Shown one piece after another: positions 9,401 through 17,734 of a stretch of DNA of 64,000 bases. Made by a program: the position numbers and the translations under genes. The notes beneath the pieces are model-generated. The model was given only the letters and a program-made list of their open reading frames with translations, ran no database searches and was not told where the DNA came from. Every line of letters starts with the position of its first letter. Position 1 is the first letter of the stretch. Origin of the DNA: Pyrinomonadaceae bacterium (lineage in GTDB: Bacteria; Acidobacteriota; Blastocatellia; Pyrinomonadales; Pyrinomonadaceae); NCBI GenBank assembly GCA_021228405.1, contig JAJQRF010000001.1, positions 942,515-1,006,514 on the forward strand. Direction: 5' to 3'.

Positions 9401-9694
9401 CACCCGACCGGCGTTTCGTCAACGGAAGAAGCTCTGGAAATCATCAAGACGAACAATTTCGATATTCTTGTCAGCGACATCGGAATGCCCGTCAGCGACG
9501 GTTACGAACTGATAAAAAGCGTTCGCGCTCTTTCAAACGAAGAAGGCGGACGCATTCCCGCCGTTGCTCTGACGGCGTATGCGCGGGTCGAAGATCGTAT
9601 GCGCGCCCTGCTTGCGGGCTTTCAGATGCACGTTCCGAAACCGGTCGATCCCGCTGAACTCGTCGCGGTCGTCGCAAGTTTGGTAAACCGCTGA
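6437..9694 (+). CDS. Cytoplasmic five-PAS hybrid sensor histidine kinase
   Basis: From ATG 6437 the product has 1085 residues; a TTG at 6365 would add 24, and neither start has a clear ribosome site. Five PAS domains lie at about 8-140, 186-300, 305-430, 435-560 and 565-690, with a coiled coil between the first two. The last four repeat an IHPDDRERV-type motif and end with a PAC segment (ITDRKKSEE). HisKA carries the phospho-acceptor His713 in SHELRTP, followed by an HATPase with NAIKF and GLGLGLAIV boxes. A C-terminal receiver has VDDEPD and Asp1014 (SDIGMP). No membrane segment is seen, so it senses internal signals such as redox, light or ligands. No output regulator is adjacent. Confidence 0.9.
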   Translation: MPTEDFSPDYRHLFEISPKAVIVLARDLKIVNVSDEYLRLTMRRREDIVGQYIFDVFPDNPDDESAHSEKVRASFLRVFETGKPDKLPIQKYDVTRPPEEGGGYEERYWRLVTYPVFDDQGKVGCVYHHVENITEQILLERQAIEQAKRNSELAVLAEKTESERQEAANALEDARLRLEATLQAGEIGTWTWDVINNRITADKSLAILFSVSADDANGGSIEKYKQAIHKDDRARVEKLIDEALRSSDSYQAEYRLVKPDNSIRWVVARGSILRDETGNPVQLPGVVIDITDRKKSEEALMKSEQRLKFALDAGRLGSYELDPLTGKMNCSERCLANFGLPPETDFPFDKFLSMIHPDDRERVSTSVAKALEDRADYEVEYQIIRPDGETAWIFARGRGIYDESGKALLMNGVTLDITSRKQTEEKLRVSDERFRLVTRATNDAIWDWNLQTNHVWWNDAVQSVFGYKPEEVETTSDWWYQHIHPDDRERVVSGIHQVIDNGGENWSDEYRYICVDGSSKYVYDRGFAIHRDGKPIRMLGAMQDIAERRRIEEAFRQSQERLQLVLDSSRFGLWYCDLPFDVLNWSDLTKHHFWLPPEATVTIEDFYNIIHAEDREKTRAAIDKSIEDRTHYDVEYRTVNPQNNQTKWIRAIGRGFYDKNNEPYRFDGITIDISDDKQIQAEREHLLWSEKTARAESEKANRVKDEFLATLSHELRTPLTSILGWSRMLRENQIPTDQFPRAIETIERNAKSQAQLIEDVLDVSRIISGKMRLDVRSVDLSSIIEAAIDAVKPAAEAKNIRLQKIIDQNVKVSGDSDRLQQIVWNLLSNAIKFTPKEGRVQIKLERVNSHAEIIVSDNGIGIAEEDIPFIFERFRQSDSSTTRQFGGLGLGLAIVRHLVELHGGTVEATSAGENQGTTFTIGLPLLALRSKELNFNSDAENAERIHPTASGHVSFSCPPELKDLRILIVDDEPDTREILTFIFESCEAHPTGVSSTEEALEIIKTNNFDILVSDIGMPVSDGYELIKSVRALSNEEGGRIPAVALTAYARVEDRMRALLAGFQMHVPKPVDPAELVAVVASLVNR

Positions 9695-9877
9695 TCTTCG
9701 TGCCGAAAAACGACAAAAAATATCGAATTTATAGGAAACTTACCTGCCGCTTCTGCCGATAACAAAAATGCACGAATTGTGTTTTTTGTTTCATTCAATC
9801 AATTTCTGCATCCGAAGCGGATTCGGAAATTCTTTGCCTGAATTTTATTCATTTTTTTAAGGAAAACAGGAGCGAAA

Positions 9878-10978
9878 ATGTCATTTATAGATTCGATCAA
9901 GCGCGCCGGGAGCAATGTCATTCACACGGCGGAAAAAGCAAAAGATAATCTCGTCAACGGCACGAAAACCGCCGTCACGAACACGGTCAATTTTGCCAAC
10001 AAAGTAGAAGATAAGCTCGAAAGCGGCGTGAAACGCGGCTTTACAACCGTTGTCGGCAACGCGAAAGTTCTCGGCAAAGGAATCATTCACGGAACCGAGT
10101 TTGTCGGAAACAAACTCGCCGACGGTGCGAAAACGGTCGGCAATGCGGCGGTTAAGACTTTGGAATTTCAGGCTTCGGTTACGCGTTTCGCGTTGGAAAA
10201 ATCGCTCGACGGCGCAAAAGCAGTCGGCACGGCAAGCGTGCGGGCAGTAAGTTCGCTCGTTACGAACCGCGTCGGCGATCCGACTCCGCCCGATGCGCAA
10301 GGGCTGACATTCGCTGAAACGAAAAGCGCGACGAGCCTTGCTTACGGTGCCAACAAGGGCGAAATTTATCGTTTTCCCGACGGCAAAACTTGGGAAGTGG
10401 TCGACGTAAAAGGCAACACGAACACGGGTTTCCGCGCCATCGTCCTGAAACCGACCGATCCGAGCGATAACAGAACGATCGTTTCATACGCCGGAACTGA
10501 CCCAAAAAGCATCAAAGACTGGAAAAATAATTTCGCACAAGGCGCAGGATTGACACCGAAACAATACCGCGAGGCGGTCGATTTTGCGAATAAATGGAAG
10601 GCTATTGACGGCAATAATGTAACATTAACGGGACATTCGCTCGGCGGCGGTTTGGCTTCGTATGCTTCGATAAATACGGGATTGCGGGCGACCGCGCTCA
10701 ACTCCGCGCCGCTCGCGCTCAATCATCTCGGCGGAAATCCGCTGCGTTCGGACGTTCGCAACAATCCGAACATTACGCAGTATTACGTTCCGAGCGAAGT
10801 TCTGACCGATCTCGACGGCGCAAATCCGCTCGACGTTCGCCCGGGAAACAAGATCGCGGTCGCGGGAAAATATCCGACATCGAGCTTTGAACCGATCAGC
10901 GACACGATATTTTCGGTGATGAATCATCTCGGCAGCAACGTTACGCCGTGGATTCCCGATCCCGTTAAGGTCAATTAA
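9878..10978 (+). CDS. Lipase-like alpha/beta hydrolase with LEA-like N-terminus
   Basis: Residues 1-125 are an alanine/lysine-rich repeat region (SIKRAGSNVIHTAEKAKDN, GTKTAVTNTVNFANKVEDK and similar) resembling LEA-type amphipathic helices. Residues 135-366 form a lipase-3/DUF2974-like hydrolase with the nucleophile elbow TGHSLGGGLAS, Ser254. Asp and His candidates lie in LTDLDG and near MNHLG at the end. There is no signal peptide. Such domains hydrolyse lipid esters and also occur in secreted phospholipase toxins. An effector role is speculative, because no secretion-system gene or immunity gene is adjacent. AGGAG precedes the ATG and a terminator follows. Confidence 0.75.
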   Translation: MSFIDSIKRAGSNVIHTAEKAKDNLVNGTKTAVTNTVNFANKVEDKLESGVKRGFTTVVGNAKVLGKGIIHGTEFVGNKLADGAKTVGNAAVKTLEFQASVTRFALEKSLDGAKAVGTASVRAVSSLVTNRVGDPTPPDAQGLTFAETKSATSLAYGANKGEIYRFPDGKTWEVVDVKGNTNTGFRAIVLKPTDPSDNRTIVSYAGTDPKSIKDWKNNFAQGAGLTPKQYREAVDFANKWKAIDGNNVTLTGHSLGGGLASYASINTGLRATALNSAPLALNHLGGNPLRSDVRNNPNITQYYVPSEVLTDLDGANPLDVRPGNKIAVAGKYPTSSFEPISDTIFSVMNHLGSNVTPWIPDPVKVN

Positions 10979-10986
10979 AAGAATGG

Positions 10987-11025
10987 AAAAAGAAAGGCGT
11001 GAAATTGATTCGTGCCTTTCTTTTT
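10987..11025 (+). terminator. Terminator of the lipase-like gene
   Basis: AAAAAGAAAGGC pairs with GCCTTTCTTTTT around a 15-base loop, nine bases after the stop codon. It has the A-run/T-run form of an intrinsic terminator. Confidence 0.85.
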
Positions 11026-11059
11026 GGTTTCGATGTCAATTTCGTATTTCCACAAAAAA

Positions 11060-11101
11060 GAGTTCAAATTTTCGGTCGGGGGAAATCGAAAATTTGAACT
11101 C
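11060..11101 (-). terminator. Terminator for the zinc-ribbon gene
   Basis: GAGTTCAAATTTTCG and CGAAAATTTGAACTC form a perfect 15-bp stem. Read on the minus strand it is followed by a run of six T, so it fits the minus-strand gene ending at 11265. Confidence 0.75.
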
Positions 11102-11264
11102 CAAAAAAACAGAATAAAACTATGAAATAATCGGATCGGCTTTCTCAACCCGGATTCTATATCATTCACAAAGCATCTTAAATGAAAAAAAAGAAAAAAA
11201 CACTACCCGTTTGGGTAGTAAAAAAATCGATGTTCAGATTTTCAATAAAACAGATTTCGGGAAA

Positions 11265-11897
11265 TCAGCGGCGTTCGACGGGGATTTTTTCCTTTAGGTG
11301 TTTGGTCGTTCCTTCCGTCACGGAAGAAAACGGATTTTTCGGTTCGGGCAAACTCAGATCATTCGTTTGTGCGTCGGGTTGATTTGTCGGCAGGTTAAAA
11401 CTCGTGTCGAGTTCGCGTTGTTTGTCGGCTTCAGAAGATTTGTCGGAGAGCGTTTTTTGCGGGACGGTAAAGAGCAAACCATTTATTACGAAACCGAGTC
11501 CGATCAGGAAGGTCACGAAACCCAAGCCTGCCAAAACTGCCAAATCCTTGTCGCCGAGCGCGGCAATGATCGAAAAAGCGATTGCCGCGCCTAAACCGAC
11601 GCAGGTAATGATCGTGCCCGTCCGCACGCGCCGCAGACGTTTTTCTTCGGGCGATTCGAGAAATTTTTCGATCTCGGGCAAAACGTCTTCGGCAACCTTC
11701 TTTAATTGACCGACCGAATCGGTTTCCCTGATCTTGGCGGCGACGGCGCGACCGATCTCTTCACGCGCCGAAATTGCCGATTGCGTAATGTTGTCGGGTT
11801 TGGCAAGCGCGGAACGGACAAGGCTCAAATTCGCACCGCAGGCACGGCAAAATTGGTTCGATTGATTATCTGCAAAACCGCAACTCGGACAAAACAT
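11265..11897 (-). CDS. Zinc-ribbon membrane protein of unknown function
   Basis: The 210-residue protein starts with a zinc ribbon (CPSCGF at residue 3, CRACGANL near 18). A helical cytoplasmic stretch follows, then two adjacent membrane helices (about residues 97-117 and 122-145: IITCVGLGAAIAFSIIAAL and LAVLAGLGFVTFLIGLGFV). The tail is polar and proline-rich. The layout is that of the widespread zinc_ribbon_2 membrane proteins, whose roles are mostly unknown. AAGGAG sits 13 bases before ATG. It is alone on the minus strand, with array 2 immediately upstream in its promoter region. Confidence 0.8.
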   Translation of the reverse strand: MFCPSCGFADNQSNQFCRACGANLSLVRSALAKPDNITQSAISAREEIGRAVAAKIRETDSVGQLKKVAEDVLPEIEKFLESPEEKRLRRVRTGTIITCVGLGAAIAFSIIAALGDKDLAVLAGLGFVTFLIGLGFVINGLLFTVPQKTLSDKSSEADKQRELDTSFNLPTNQPDAQTNDLSLPEPKNPFSSVTEGTTKHLKEKIPVERR

Positions 11898-12095
11898 ATC
11901 TTTTGCAAAGCTCCTTTTTCGTTTCGATTATACGGCAATCTTTAGCAGATACGAGAGTTTTTTCGATTTTGTTCACCGAATAAAAGATCGTAAACAACAT
12001 TCGGAACAGTTTTCAAATTGATTGCGAAACAATGGGAAATCCTATTCTATTTCTTTTCCGCTTACATCAAAATATTGATTCTCAATTTCGTTTTT

Positions 12096-12300
12096 TTCAT
12101 TTTGACGTTCGTCACAATCATTTTTAAGTTAGTTTTTTCATTTTGACGAACGTCACGAACTTTATGACGAACGTTTTTTCATTTTCGCGTTCGTTTCTTT
12201 CATTTTCGCGTTCGTCACAAAGTTTATGACGAAAGTTTTTTTCATTTTTACGTTCGTCATAATGATTTCTACGTTCGTAAAAATCAATTTCGCGAACGTA
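12096..12300. repeat. Intergenic array 2, period about 20-21 bp
   Basis: A degenerate word TTTCATTTTGACGTTCGTCA recurs about ten times, with cores beginning near 12100, 12121, 12141, 12161, 12182, 12203, 12223, 12245, 12265 and 12286, a mean step near 20.6 bases. The core alternates between GACGTTCG, GACGAACG and CGCGTTCG, so some units look inverted. It lies between the zinc-ribbon gene and the M1 peptidase gene. Sequence is unrelated to arrays 1 and 3, but size, period and AT-rich character match them. Confidence 0.75.
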
Positions 12301-12358
12301 TCATTATTTTCTTACAGATTATTACTTCTTAGAACCTCTGTCAGAAATCAGTGCAAGC

Positions 12359-12424
12359 ATTTAGAGTCCCGTTTTCGGGCGGCTTTTCGCTTGGGCAAAG
12401 CCGACTGAAAACGGGACTCTAAAT
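12359..12424 (-). terminator. Long nested inverted repeat, likely terminator of M1 peptidase
   Basis: ATTTAGAGTCCCGTTTTC (12359-12376) pairs perfectly over 18 bp with 12407-12424, and the loop contains a second stem, CGGCTTT with AAAGCCG. It starts 25 bases behind the minus-strand peptidase stop. The arms end in AT-rich tails on both sides. It is longer than a usual terminator and could also be a small palindromic element. Confidence 0.65.
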
Positions 12425-12448
12425 CTGTATCAATATTCGAGAGAGCTT

Positions 12449-14362
12449 CTAATTGCATTTAACGATCGCGTCAACCGAGCTTTGCGTGATCGGATGATAG
12501 CCCGGACGCGATTTCGCGTAGATTTCACAGGCGCGTTTCATTCCTTCGGGCGTTTTGGCAAGCTCGACAAACAACGGACGGACGAATTTGCGGCGACCGA
12601 TCTCGATCAAAAATGCTTCGAGCCGCGCATCCGCCGCCGTGTAATTTTCCCTGATCGACATCAAAAGCCATTGAAACTCGATCTCGGAATTTCCCGCCTT
12701 CGTGAGGTTAAAAGCCTTGTCGAGTTCCGCCATTTTTTCAGTCCCGAAACCGTCGGGCATCGTCTGGAGAAAATGAAGCCATTCCTGCGTCGTCCACGCT
12801 TTCGTCTGAATCGAACTCAAAGTTTTCGTGCCGTTCAGATATTCCTTCGCCTGCATCGCAACCTGATTGAAAGCGTCGGACTTCGGTTCGGGCGCGCTTT
12901 TTGGCAAACCGGGTTTGTAAATCCATTCGTTGATGGTTTCGCGCGAAGGGGTCGGATAAATCGACGAAGCATAAGTCGTCGGATATTTTTTGTCGATCAG
13001 ATTTTTCATCAGATATTCGACAAAAGTTTCAGTCGTGATGCTCTGAAAAGCGTGATCCTTAAAGTAAGTGCGCATAAAATTATCGAATCTTTCGCGCCCG
13101 TAGGTTTCTTCCAAATGACGGAAAAACAACGCACCTTTTTCATATGCCACGTCGGTCATCCCGTCGTCGGGGTCGCGTCCTTTGAGATCGATGTGCAGAA
13201 TTTCGTCCTTGTCTTCAAACTGCGCGAGTTCGTCTAAAAGCGAACGTTTGCCGAGGTAAGATTCCATTTCGCGGCGCGGTTTGCCGTAGATCGCTTCGAT
13301 AATTCGATATTCGATATAGGTCGTCGTGCCTTCGTTCAGCCAGAAATCGCGCCACGTCGCATTCGTGACGAGATTTCCCGACCACGAATGCGCGAGCTCG
13401 TGCGCGACGAGCGCAACCAGCGATTTATCGCCCGCAATGATCGTCGGCGTGGCAAACGTGAGCATCGGATTTTCCATTCCGCCGAACGGAAAACTCGGCG
13501 GTAAGACCAGAAGATCGTATCTGCCCCACTCATACTGACCGTAAATCTTTTCGGTCGCAATCACCATTTTTTCGGTGTCTGCAAGCTCGAATGCCGATTT
13601 TTCGAGCATCGAAGGTTCGGTGTAAACGCCCGTTCGTTTGCCGAGCGATTTAAATTTCAGATCGCCGACCGCAATCGCGATCAGATACGGCGGAATCGCT
13701 TTGGTCATCGAAAAACGATAATCTCCGTTGCGGGCGGAAGTTTGCGAATTTCCCCCCGCGCTCATCACCGCGAGCAGATTTTTCGGCGTGCGGACACGCG
13801 CCGAATAGGTCACGCGGACTTGCGGCGAATCCTGCAAAGGGATGAACGAACGGGCGTGGATCGCCTGTGCCTGAGAAAACATAAAAGGCTCTTTCTTTCC
13901 GGCGGTCTGCGCGGGCGAAAGCCATTGCAAACCTGACGCGTTCGGACTCGACGCATAAGTGATTTTCACTTTACTGGCATCCGGCGGAAGCTGAACGGTC
14001 ATCGCCGAACCGAGAAATTTATCCGCCGCGCCGATTTCAAAAGTCGTTGCCTTGAAGGTTTTGCCGTCGGCGGATGTTTCGGCTTTTTCGATCTTGAGCT
14101 CGCGTGTGTCGAGCATCAAAGGCGCGTTTTTATTAGTGCGGACAATGTCGAGCGTTGCCGTTCCCCTGATCGTTTTTTCTTCAAACGAAACCGTCCAGTC
14201 GAGATCGACGTGCTTCACCATCACGTCCTGCGGGTTGGCGTAGGAATGGAAATCTTCCGCCATTTTCTGCTTGTTCATCATATTTTGGGCGTTTGCCTGA
14301 TCGAAAAACACTGCGCCGAATAAAAGCGCGAAACCAAAAATCATCGCCAAACTTTTCTGCAT
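12449..14362 (-). CDS. Secreted M1-family aminopeptidase (LTA4H-like)
   Basis: The start is ATG 14362 after GGAGA; an upstream TTG (14404) is in frame but poorly placed. The 637-residue product has a signal peptide ending DQANAQ. It holds the M1 exopeptidase motif GGMENP and the zinc site HELAH (His321, Glu322, His325) with the third ligand Glu about 19 residues later in WLNEGTT. The C-terminal part is an ARM-like helical domain. The order matches leukotriene A4 hydrolase/cold-active aminopeptidases, which trim N-terminal residues from peptides. Export implies digestion of peptides outside the inner membrane. The gene stands alone, with a long inverted repeat behind its stop. Confidence 0.93.
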   Translation of the reverse strand: MQKSLAMIFGFALLFGAVFFDQANAQNMMNKQKMAEDFHSYANPQDVMVKHVDLDWTVSFEEKTIRGTATLDIVRTNKNAPLMLDTRELKIEKAETSADGKTFKATTFEIGAADKFLGSAMTVQLPPDASKVKITYASSPNASGLQWLSPAQTAGKKEPFMFSQAQAIHARSFIPLQDSPQVRVTYSARVRTPKNLLAVMSAGGNSQTSARNGDYRFSMTKAIPPYLIAIAVGDLKFKSLGKRTGVYTEPSMLEKSAFELADTEKMVIATEKIYGQYEWGRYDLLVLPPSFPFGGMENPMLTFATPTIIAGDKSLVALVAHELAHSWSGNLVTNATWRDFWLNEGTTTYIEYRIIEAIYGKPRREMESYLGKRSLLDELAQFEDKDEILHIDLKGRDPDDGMTDVAYEKGALFFRHLEETYGRERFDNFMRTYFKDHAFQSITTETFVEYLMKNLIDKKYPTTYASSIYPTPSRETINEWIYKPGLPKSAPEPKSDAFNQVAMQAKEYLNGTKTLSSIQTKAWTTQEWLHFLQTMPDGFGTEKMAELDKAFNLTKAGNSEIEFQWLLMSIRENYTAADARLEAFLIEIGRRKFVRPLFVELAKTPEGMKRACEIYAKSRPGYHPITQSSVDAIVKCN

Positions 14363-14559
14363 TTTATTAAATTTTCTCCGTGAATTATTTATGAAACGAT
14401 TCAAAAATTAGGGAAAGCAATCGTTTTTCTTTCATTATAGATTCAGTTGACGAAAAACGCGATGCACTAAAATAATTGTAAAATATTGGAGATTTTTCCA
14501 AATATCCGAAAAATCAGCTTGCAACTATTCGTCAAACAGTGCATCATAAAACTTGTTAA

Positions 14560-14780
<221 letters not shown>

Positions 14781-15152
14781 ATGTCAATGAAACTTTATGT
14801 AGGAAATCTTTCCTTTAACACCACCAATTTTGATCTGGAAGAAATGTTTGGCGCGATCGGTACGGTCGAATCCGCAAACGTTGTCGAAGATCGTGAAACC
14901 GGACGCTCACGCGGATTCGGATTTGTCGAAATGTCGAGCAAAGAAGAAGGCGAAAAAGCGATCGAAGAATTTAACGGTAAAGATTTGGACGGACGCAGTC
15001 TGACCGTCAACGAAGCAAAACCGCGTGAAAATCGTGGATTCGGCGGCGGCGGCGGCGGTGGTCGCGGCGGCTACGGCGGCGGCAATCGCGGTGGTGGCGG
15101 CGGACGCGGCGGCTACGGCGGCGGCAATCGCGGCGGCGGTTCGCGCTGGTAA
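14781..15152 (+). CDS. Glycine-rich RRM RNA-binding protein 1
   Basis: The 123-residue protein has one RRM with RNP2 KLYVGNLSF (residues 3-11) and RNP1 RGFGFVEM, then a Gly/Arg-rich tail with repeated GGYGGGNRGGG units. The open frame extends to 14622, but ATG 14781 follows a leader with GAGGAT and matches the start of the paralogue exactly (MSMKLYVGNLSFNT). Such Rbp proteins bind single-stranded RNA and in cyanobacteria are cold-induced. The tail resembles RGG boxes that bind RNA and promote condensation. It has its own terminator. Its paralogue lies 5.5 kb away on the other strand with a related leader, so both likely share control. Confidence 0.95.
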   Translation: MSMKLYVGNLSFNTTNFDLEEMFGAIGTVESANVVEDRETGRSRGFGFVEMSSKEEGEKAIEEFNGKDLDGRSLTVNEAKPRENRGFGGGGGGGRGGYGGGNRGGGGGRGGYGGGNRGGGSRW

Positions 15153-15178
15153 GATTTCTTAAAAATTAAGAAACGAAG

Positions 15179-15209
15179 AAAGCCTTCGGCAAATGTCGAA
15201 GGCTTTTTT
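15179..15209 (+). terminator. Terminator of RRM gene 1
   Basis: AAGCCTTCG and CGAAGGCTT form the stem, and six T follow. It also separates this gene from the convergent cupin gene. Confidence 0.88.
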
Positions 15210-15243
15210 ATGTTTGGTAGTAAAGCGTCTTTTATATTTTCCC

Positions 15244-15585
15244 TTATTTTTCGTCGCGTCCGTGTGCGTGTGCGGGCGGCGATGTGGCTTCGACCGCCGT
15301 AAATGATTCGATAATTTTATAAGTGTGTTTCGCGCCCTTCGGCACGACCCACGAATCGCCTTTTTCCAAAATCAACGTTTGACCTTCGATTTCGAGTTCG
15401 GCTTTTCCGCTTATCACGAAACCGACCGTTTCATAATCGCGCGTTCTGACTTCCTTATCGTCGTTCGGTTCCTGATCTTCCCACAAACGCATCGCCACGT
15501 CGACTCCCGAGGCGAGATATTTTTGTCCCATTTCGCCGTGCGGCGAATTTTCCGACATTACTTTTTGAACTGATGTATCACCCAT
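15244..15585 (-). CDS. Small single-domain cupin protein
   Basis: The 113-residue protein is a minimal cupin. The first motif is degenerate around RDYETVGFVISGKAELEIEG, and the second is KGDSWVVPKGAKHTY, with the metal-site histidine kept in the second. Proteins of this size bind a metal or small ligand, or act as isomerase or sensor domains; the substrate cannot be told. The C-terminus is His-rich (PPAHAHGRDEK). The start ATG 15585 is preceded by GGAGG at a distance of about 12. It appears monocistronic and converges on the RRM gene. Confidence 0.8.
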   Translation of the reverse strand: MGDTSVQKVMSENSPHGEMGQKYLASGVDVAMRLWEDQEPNDDKEVRTRDYETVGFVISGKAELEIEGQTLILEKGDSWVVPKGAKHTYKIIESFTAVEATSPPAHAHGRDEK

Positions 15586-15710
15586 ATTCGATAATTTCCT
15601 CCAAATGTTTGAGATTATCGGTGCAAGCGATATGCCAACCGCAAAAACGGCTGATTATGCTTTCGGTTGATACAGAATTTACGGTCGCGGCGTTTTAATA
15701 TCGTGCAGAG

Positions 15711-16220
15711 TCAGTTTTTGCGCGGACGTTTGCCGGGTTTCGGCTTGGCGGTTTTCGGCGATTGAAAAGCGTTGGCGGCGACCGGCAAAGCGGTCGATTC
15801 CTTGATCTCGAAAGTTTTGCTTTGGGCTAATTTGTCATCCAGAAAAACATCTATGCGGTAGCTTCCCGCCGTCCAAACGCCGTCAGGCTTGCCCGTAAAG
15901 CTGACGCGGTTTTGTTTGCCGTTGGTTTTGTAGCTGACCGTAACGACCTTTGTTTCCGCCTTTACGCCCTTCACGGCGACCGCGACGAAATTCATTTTGA
16001 CGGTTGCGGGATTCATCGAATCGAGTTGCACGATGCAGTGAATCGGGATGTCGTTCGTCTGAAAACTTTCGGCAACATCGCCGGCTTTTCCCTTGCCGTC
16101 GTCTTTGGCGAGATAGATTTCTTCGACCGCGACCGGATGCACGACCGCCGCTTTCGGTTCCTGACCGAAAATATTAAAGGTAAAGACTATAAATAAAAGG
16201 AAAGGTAGTATTTTTATCAC
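15711..16220 (-). CDS. Secreted protein of unknown function
   Basis: The frame is open from 16580, but that stretch overlaps the divergent DUF58 gene and is very basic and unlikely. GTG 16220 with GGAGG seven bases upstream opens a good signal peptide (VIKILPFLLFIVFTFNIFGQ), so I place the start there, giving 169 residues. The mature part is a single beta-rich domain (IPIHCIVQLDS, VKMNFVAVAVKGV, SYRIDVFLDDKLAQSKTFEI) with a basic tail KPKPGKRPRKN. The pattern recalls immunoglobulin-like ligand or accessory domains of envelope proteins. I do not recognise the family. It is divergent from the DUF58 gene, sharing about 130 bases of promoter region. Confidence 0.65.
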   Translation of the reverse strand: MIKILPFLLFIVFTFNIFGQEPKAAVVHPVAVEEIYLAKDDGKGKAGDVAESFQTNDIPIHCIVQLDSMNPATVKMNFVAVAVKGVKAETKVVTVSYKTNGKQNRVSFTGKPDGVWTAGSYRIDVFLDDKLAQSKTFEIKESTALPVAANAFQSPKTAKPKPGKRPRKN

Positions 16221-16331
16221 GATGCGCCTCCGCAGTTTTCGTTTACTTCTTTGTTTGTGCAGAAACTTCCGATTTAGTTGCTTTGCCGTTGAAATTATTT
16301 TCAAACGATTCGGAATTAAAAAACTTTCTTG

Positions 16332-16337
16332 TATAAT
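16332..16337 (+). promoter_or_regulatory. -10 box directly before the DUF58 start
   Basis: A consensus TATAAT lies 12 bases before ATG 16350, so the transcript would have a leader of only a few bases or none. No good -35 is visible. Confidence 0.5.
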
Positions 16338-16349
16338 CAATTGAAATCT

Positions 16350-17672
16350 ATGCGTTTTGTCTTCACACGCCGTTTTTATATCTTGTTCGCATTCGCGCTT
16401 GTGCCGCTTTCGCTGTCGTGGAATCTGCCTCTGCTTCGTTCGCTGATTCTGGCTTACGACGTTTTGCTCGTGGTTTTCGCACTCGTCGATTATTTCATCA
16501 GCCGCAAACTGCCTGAAGGTTTTTCCGTCAAACGCGAATTTGGAAAACGTTTCGCCATCGGCGACGCGAACGCGATCCATTTAAGGATCGAAAATGCGAC
16601 CGAACGCGATTTTCACGTCCGCTTAAAGGACGAATATCCGCACCAGATGATCCTGGGCGAAAAGCGCGAAGCCGAATTCAGCGTCGAAGCGCAAACGACC
16701 GCCGATTTTTCTTACACGCTCACGCCGCCGAAAAGAGGCAATTATAAATTCGGAAAAACCGCTGTGCGTTTTCTTTCGAGATTCGGGCTGGTCTGGTGTC
16801 AAACCGATCTGGGCGAAGCCGAAGCCGTCAAAGTTTATCCGAATATGCGCCGCGCGCGCGAAATGGAACTCAAGGCACTCGGCGCGCGTTCGTTTCTGGC
16901 AATTCAGCGCAAATCCGTGCGGCGCGGCGAAGGACGCGAGTTCGAGTCGATGCGCGATTACGTGCGCGGCGACGAATTGCGTCATATTTCCTGGACGGCG
17001 ACGGCGAGAAGAAACAAGCTGACGACGCGCCAATATCAGATCGAACGCGATCAAACCATCATCATCGCGCTCGATGCCGGGCGTTTGATGACGGGCAGGA
17101 TCAACGACGAAACGAAATTCGACACGGCGATTCACGCCGCGCTTGCCTTGATGTCAGCCGCCGCGCGCGCCGGGGATAATTGCGGTCTGGTAGTTTTCGG
17201 GCGCAAAGTGAAAAAGTTTCTGCCGCCGAAAAAAGGTGTCGAACACATCGACTCGGTGCTCGAAACCCTGCACGATCTCGAACCCGAACTGATCGAACCG
17301 AGTTATGCAAGAGCCTTTCAATTCATTGCGTCAAACTCGAAAAAACGCGCCTTCGTCGTCATCCTGACCGATCTTGTCGATAAGGATTCATCAAAGGAAC
17401 TCATCACGTCATTAAAACTTTTACGTCCGCGTCATCTGCCGTTAGTCGTCACGATCGGCGACCGCGATCTGAACGCGACCGTCAGCCTCGTGCCGAAGGA
17501 GATCAAGGAAGTCTTCACGCAATCCGCCGCCGAAGAAATCATTCATCAGCGCGAATCCGCGTTAAGATTGGTCGAATCCATCGGCGGACTCGCGCTCGAC
17601 GTGACCACGCAAACGCTCGCGCCGCGCCTTTTGGAAAGCTATCTGCGCGTAAAAGAACGCGGATTGCTCTAA
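16350..17672 (+). CDS. DUF58 domain membrane protein
   Basis: The 440-residue protein has two N-terminal membrane helices (about residues 9-27 and 32-50). A beta-sandwich region follows, then the DUF58 core RGEGREFESMRDYVRGDELRHISW (residues 192-215, split by me for length) and a von Willebrand A-like half (IIIALDAGRLMTG, VVILTDLVDKDSS). DUF58 proteins usually sit with MoxR ATPases and transglutaminase-like proteins and help assemble or chaperone envelope complexes. None of those partners is adjacent here, which is unusual. The start ATG 16350 is chosen over the TTG at 16329 because a TATAAT box overlaps that earlier codon. Confidence 0.88.
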   Translation: MRFVFTRRFYILFAFALVPLSLSWNLPLLRSLILAYDVLLVVFALVDYFISRKLPEGFSVKREFGKRFAIGDANAIHLRIENATERDFHVRLKDEYPHQMILGEKREAEFSVEAQTTADFSYTLTPPKRGNYKFGKTAVRFLSRFGLVWCQTDLGEAEAVKVYPNMRRAREMELKALGARSFLAIQRKSVRRGEGREFESMRDYVRGDELRHISWTATARRNKLTTRQYQIERDQTIIIALDAGRLMTGRINDETKFDTAIHAALALMSAAARAGDNCGLVVFGRKVKKFLPPKKGVEHIDSVLETLHDLEPELIEPSYARAFQFIASNSKKRAFVVILTDLVDKDSSKELITSLKLLRPRHLPLVVTIGDRDLNATVSLVPKEIKEVFTQSAAEEIIHQRESALRLVESIGGLALDVTTQTLAPRLLESYLRVKERGLL

Positions 17673-17673
17673 C

Positions 17674-17705
17674 GATTTTGGATTTTAGATTTTGGATTTT
17701 GGATT
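17674..17705. repeat. Heptamer repeat (GATTTTR)4
   Basis: Four perfect-length 7-mers, GATTTTG/GATTTTA, follow the DUF58 stop. The same heptamer occurs at 35001-35042, 35135-35162 and 41578-41598. It resembles the STRR heptamer repeats known from cyanobacteria. Confidence 0.8.
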
Positions 17706-17734
17706 AAAAAACACTTGCAGGTCAGGGCGGCAAT

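Noticed and set aside
16221..16580. N-terminal extension of the secreted protein at 15711
   Set aside because: It overlaps the DUF58 coding region, is very basic, and puts the signal peptide in the middle; GTG 16220 has GGAGG.
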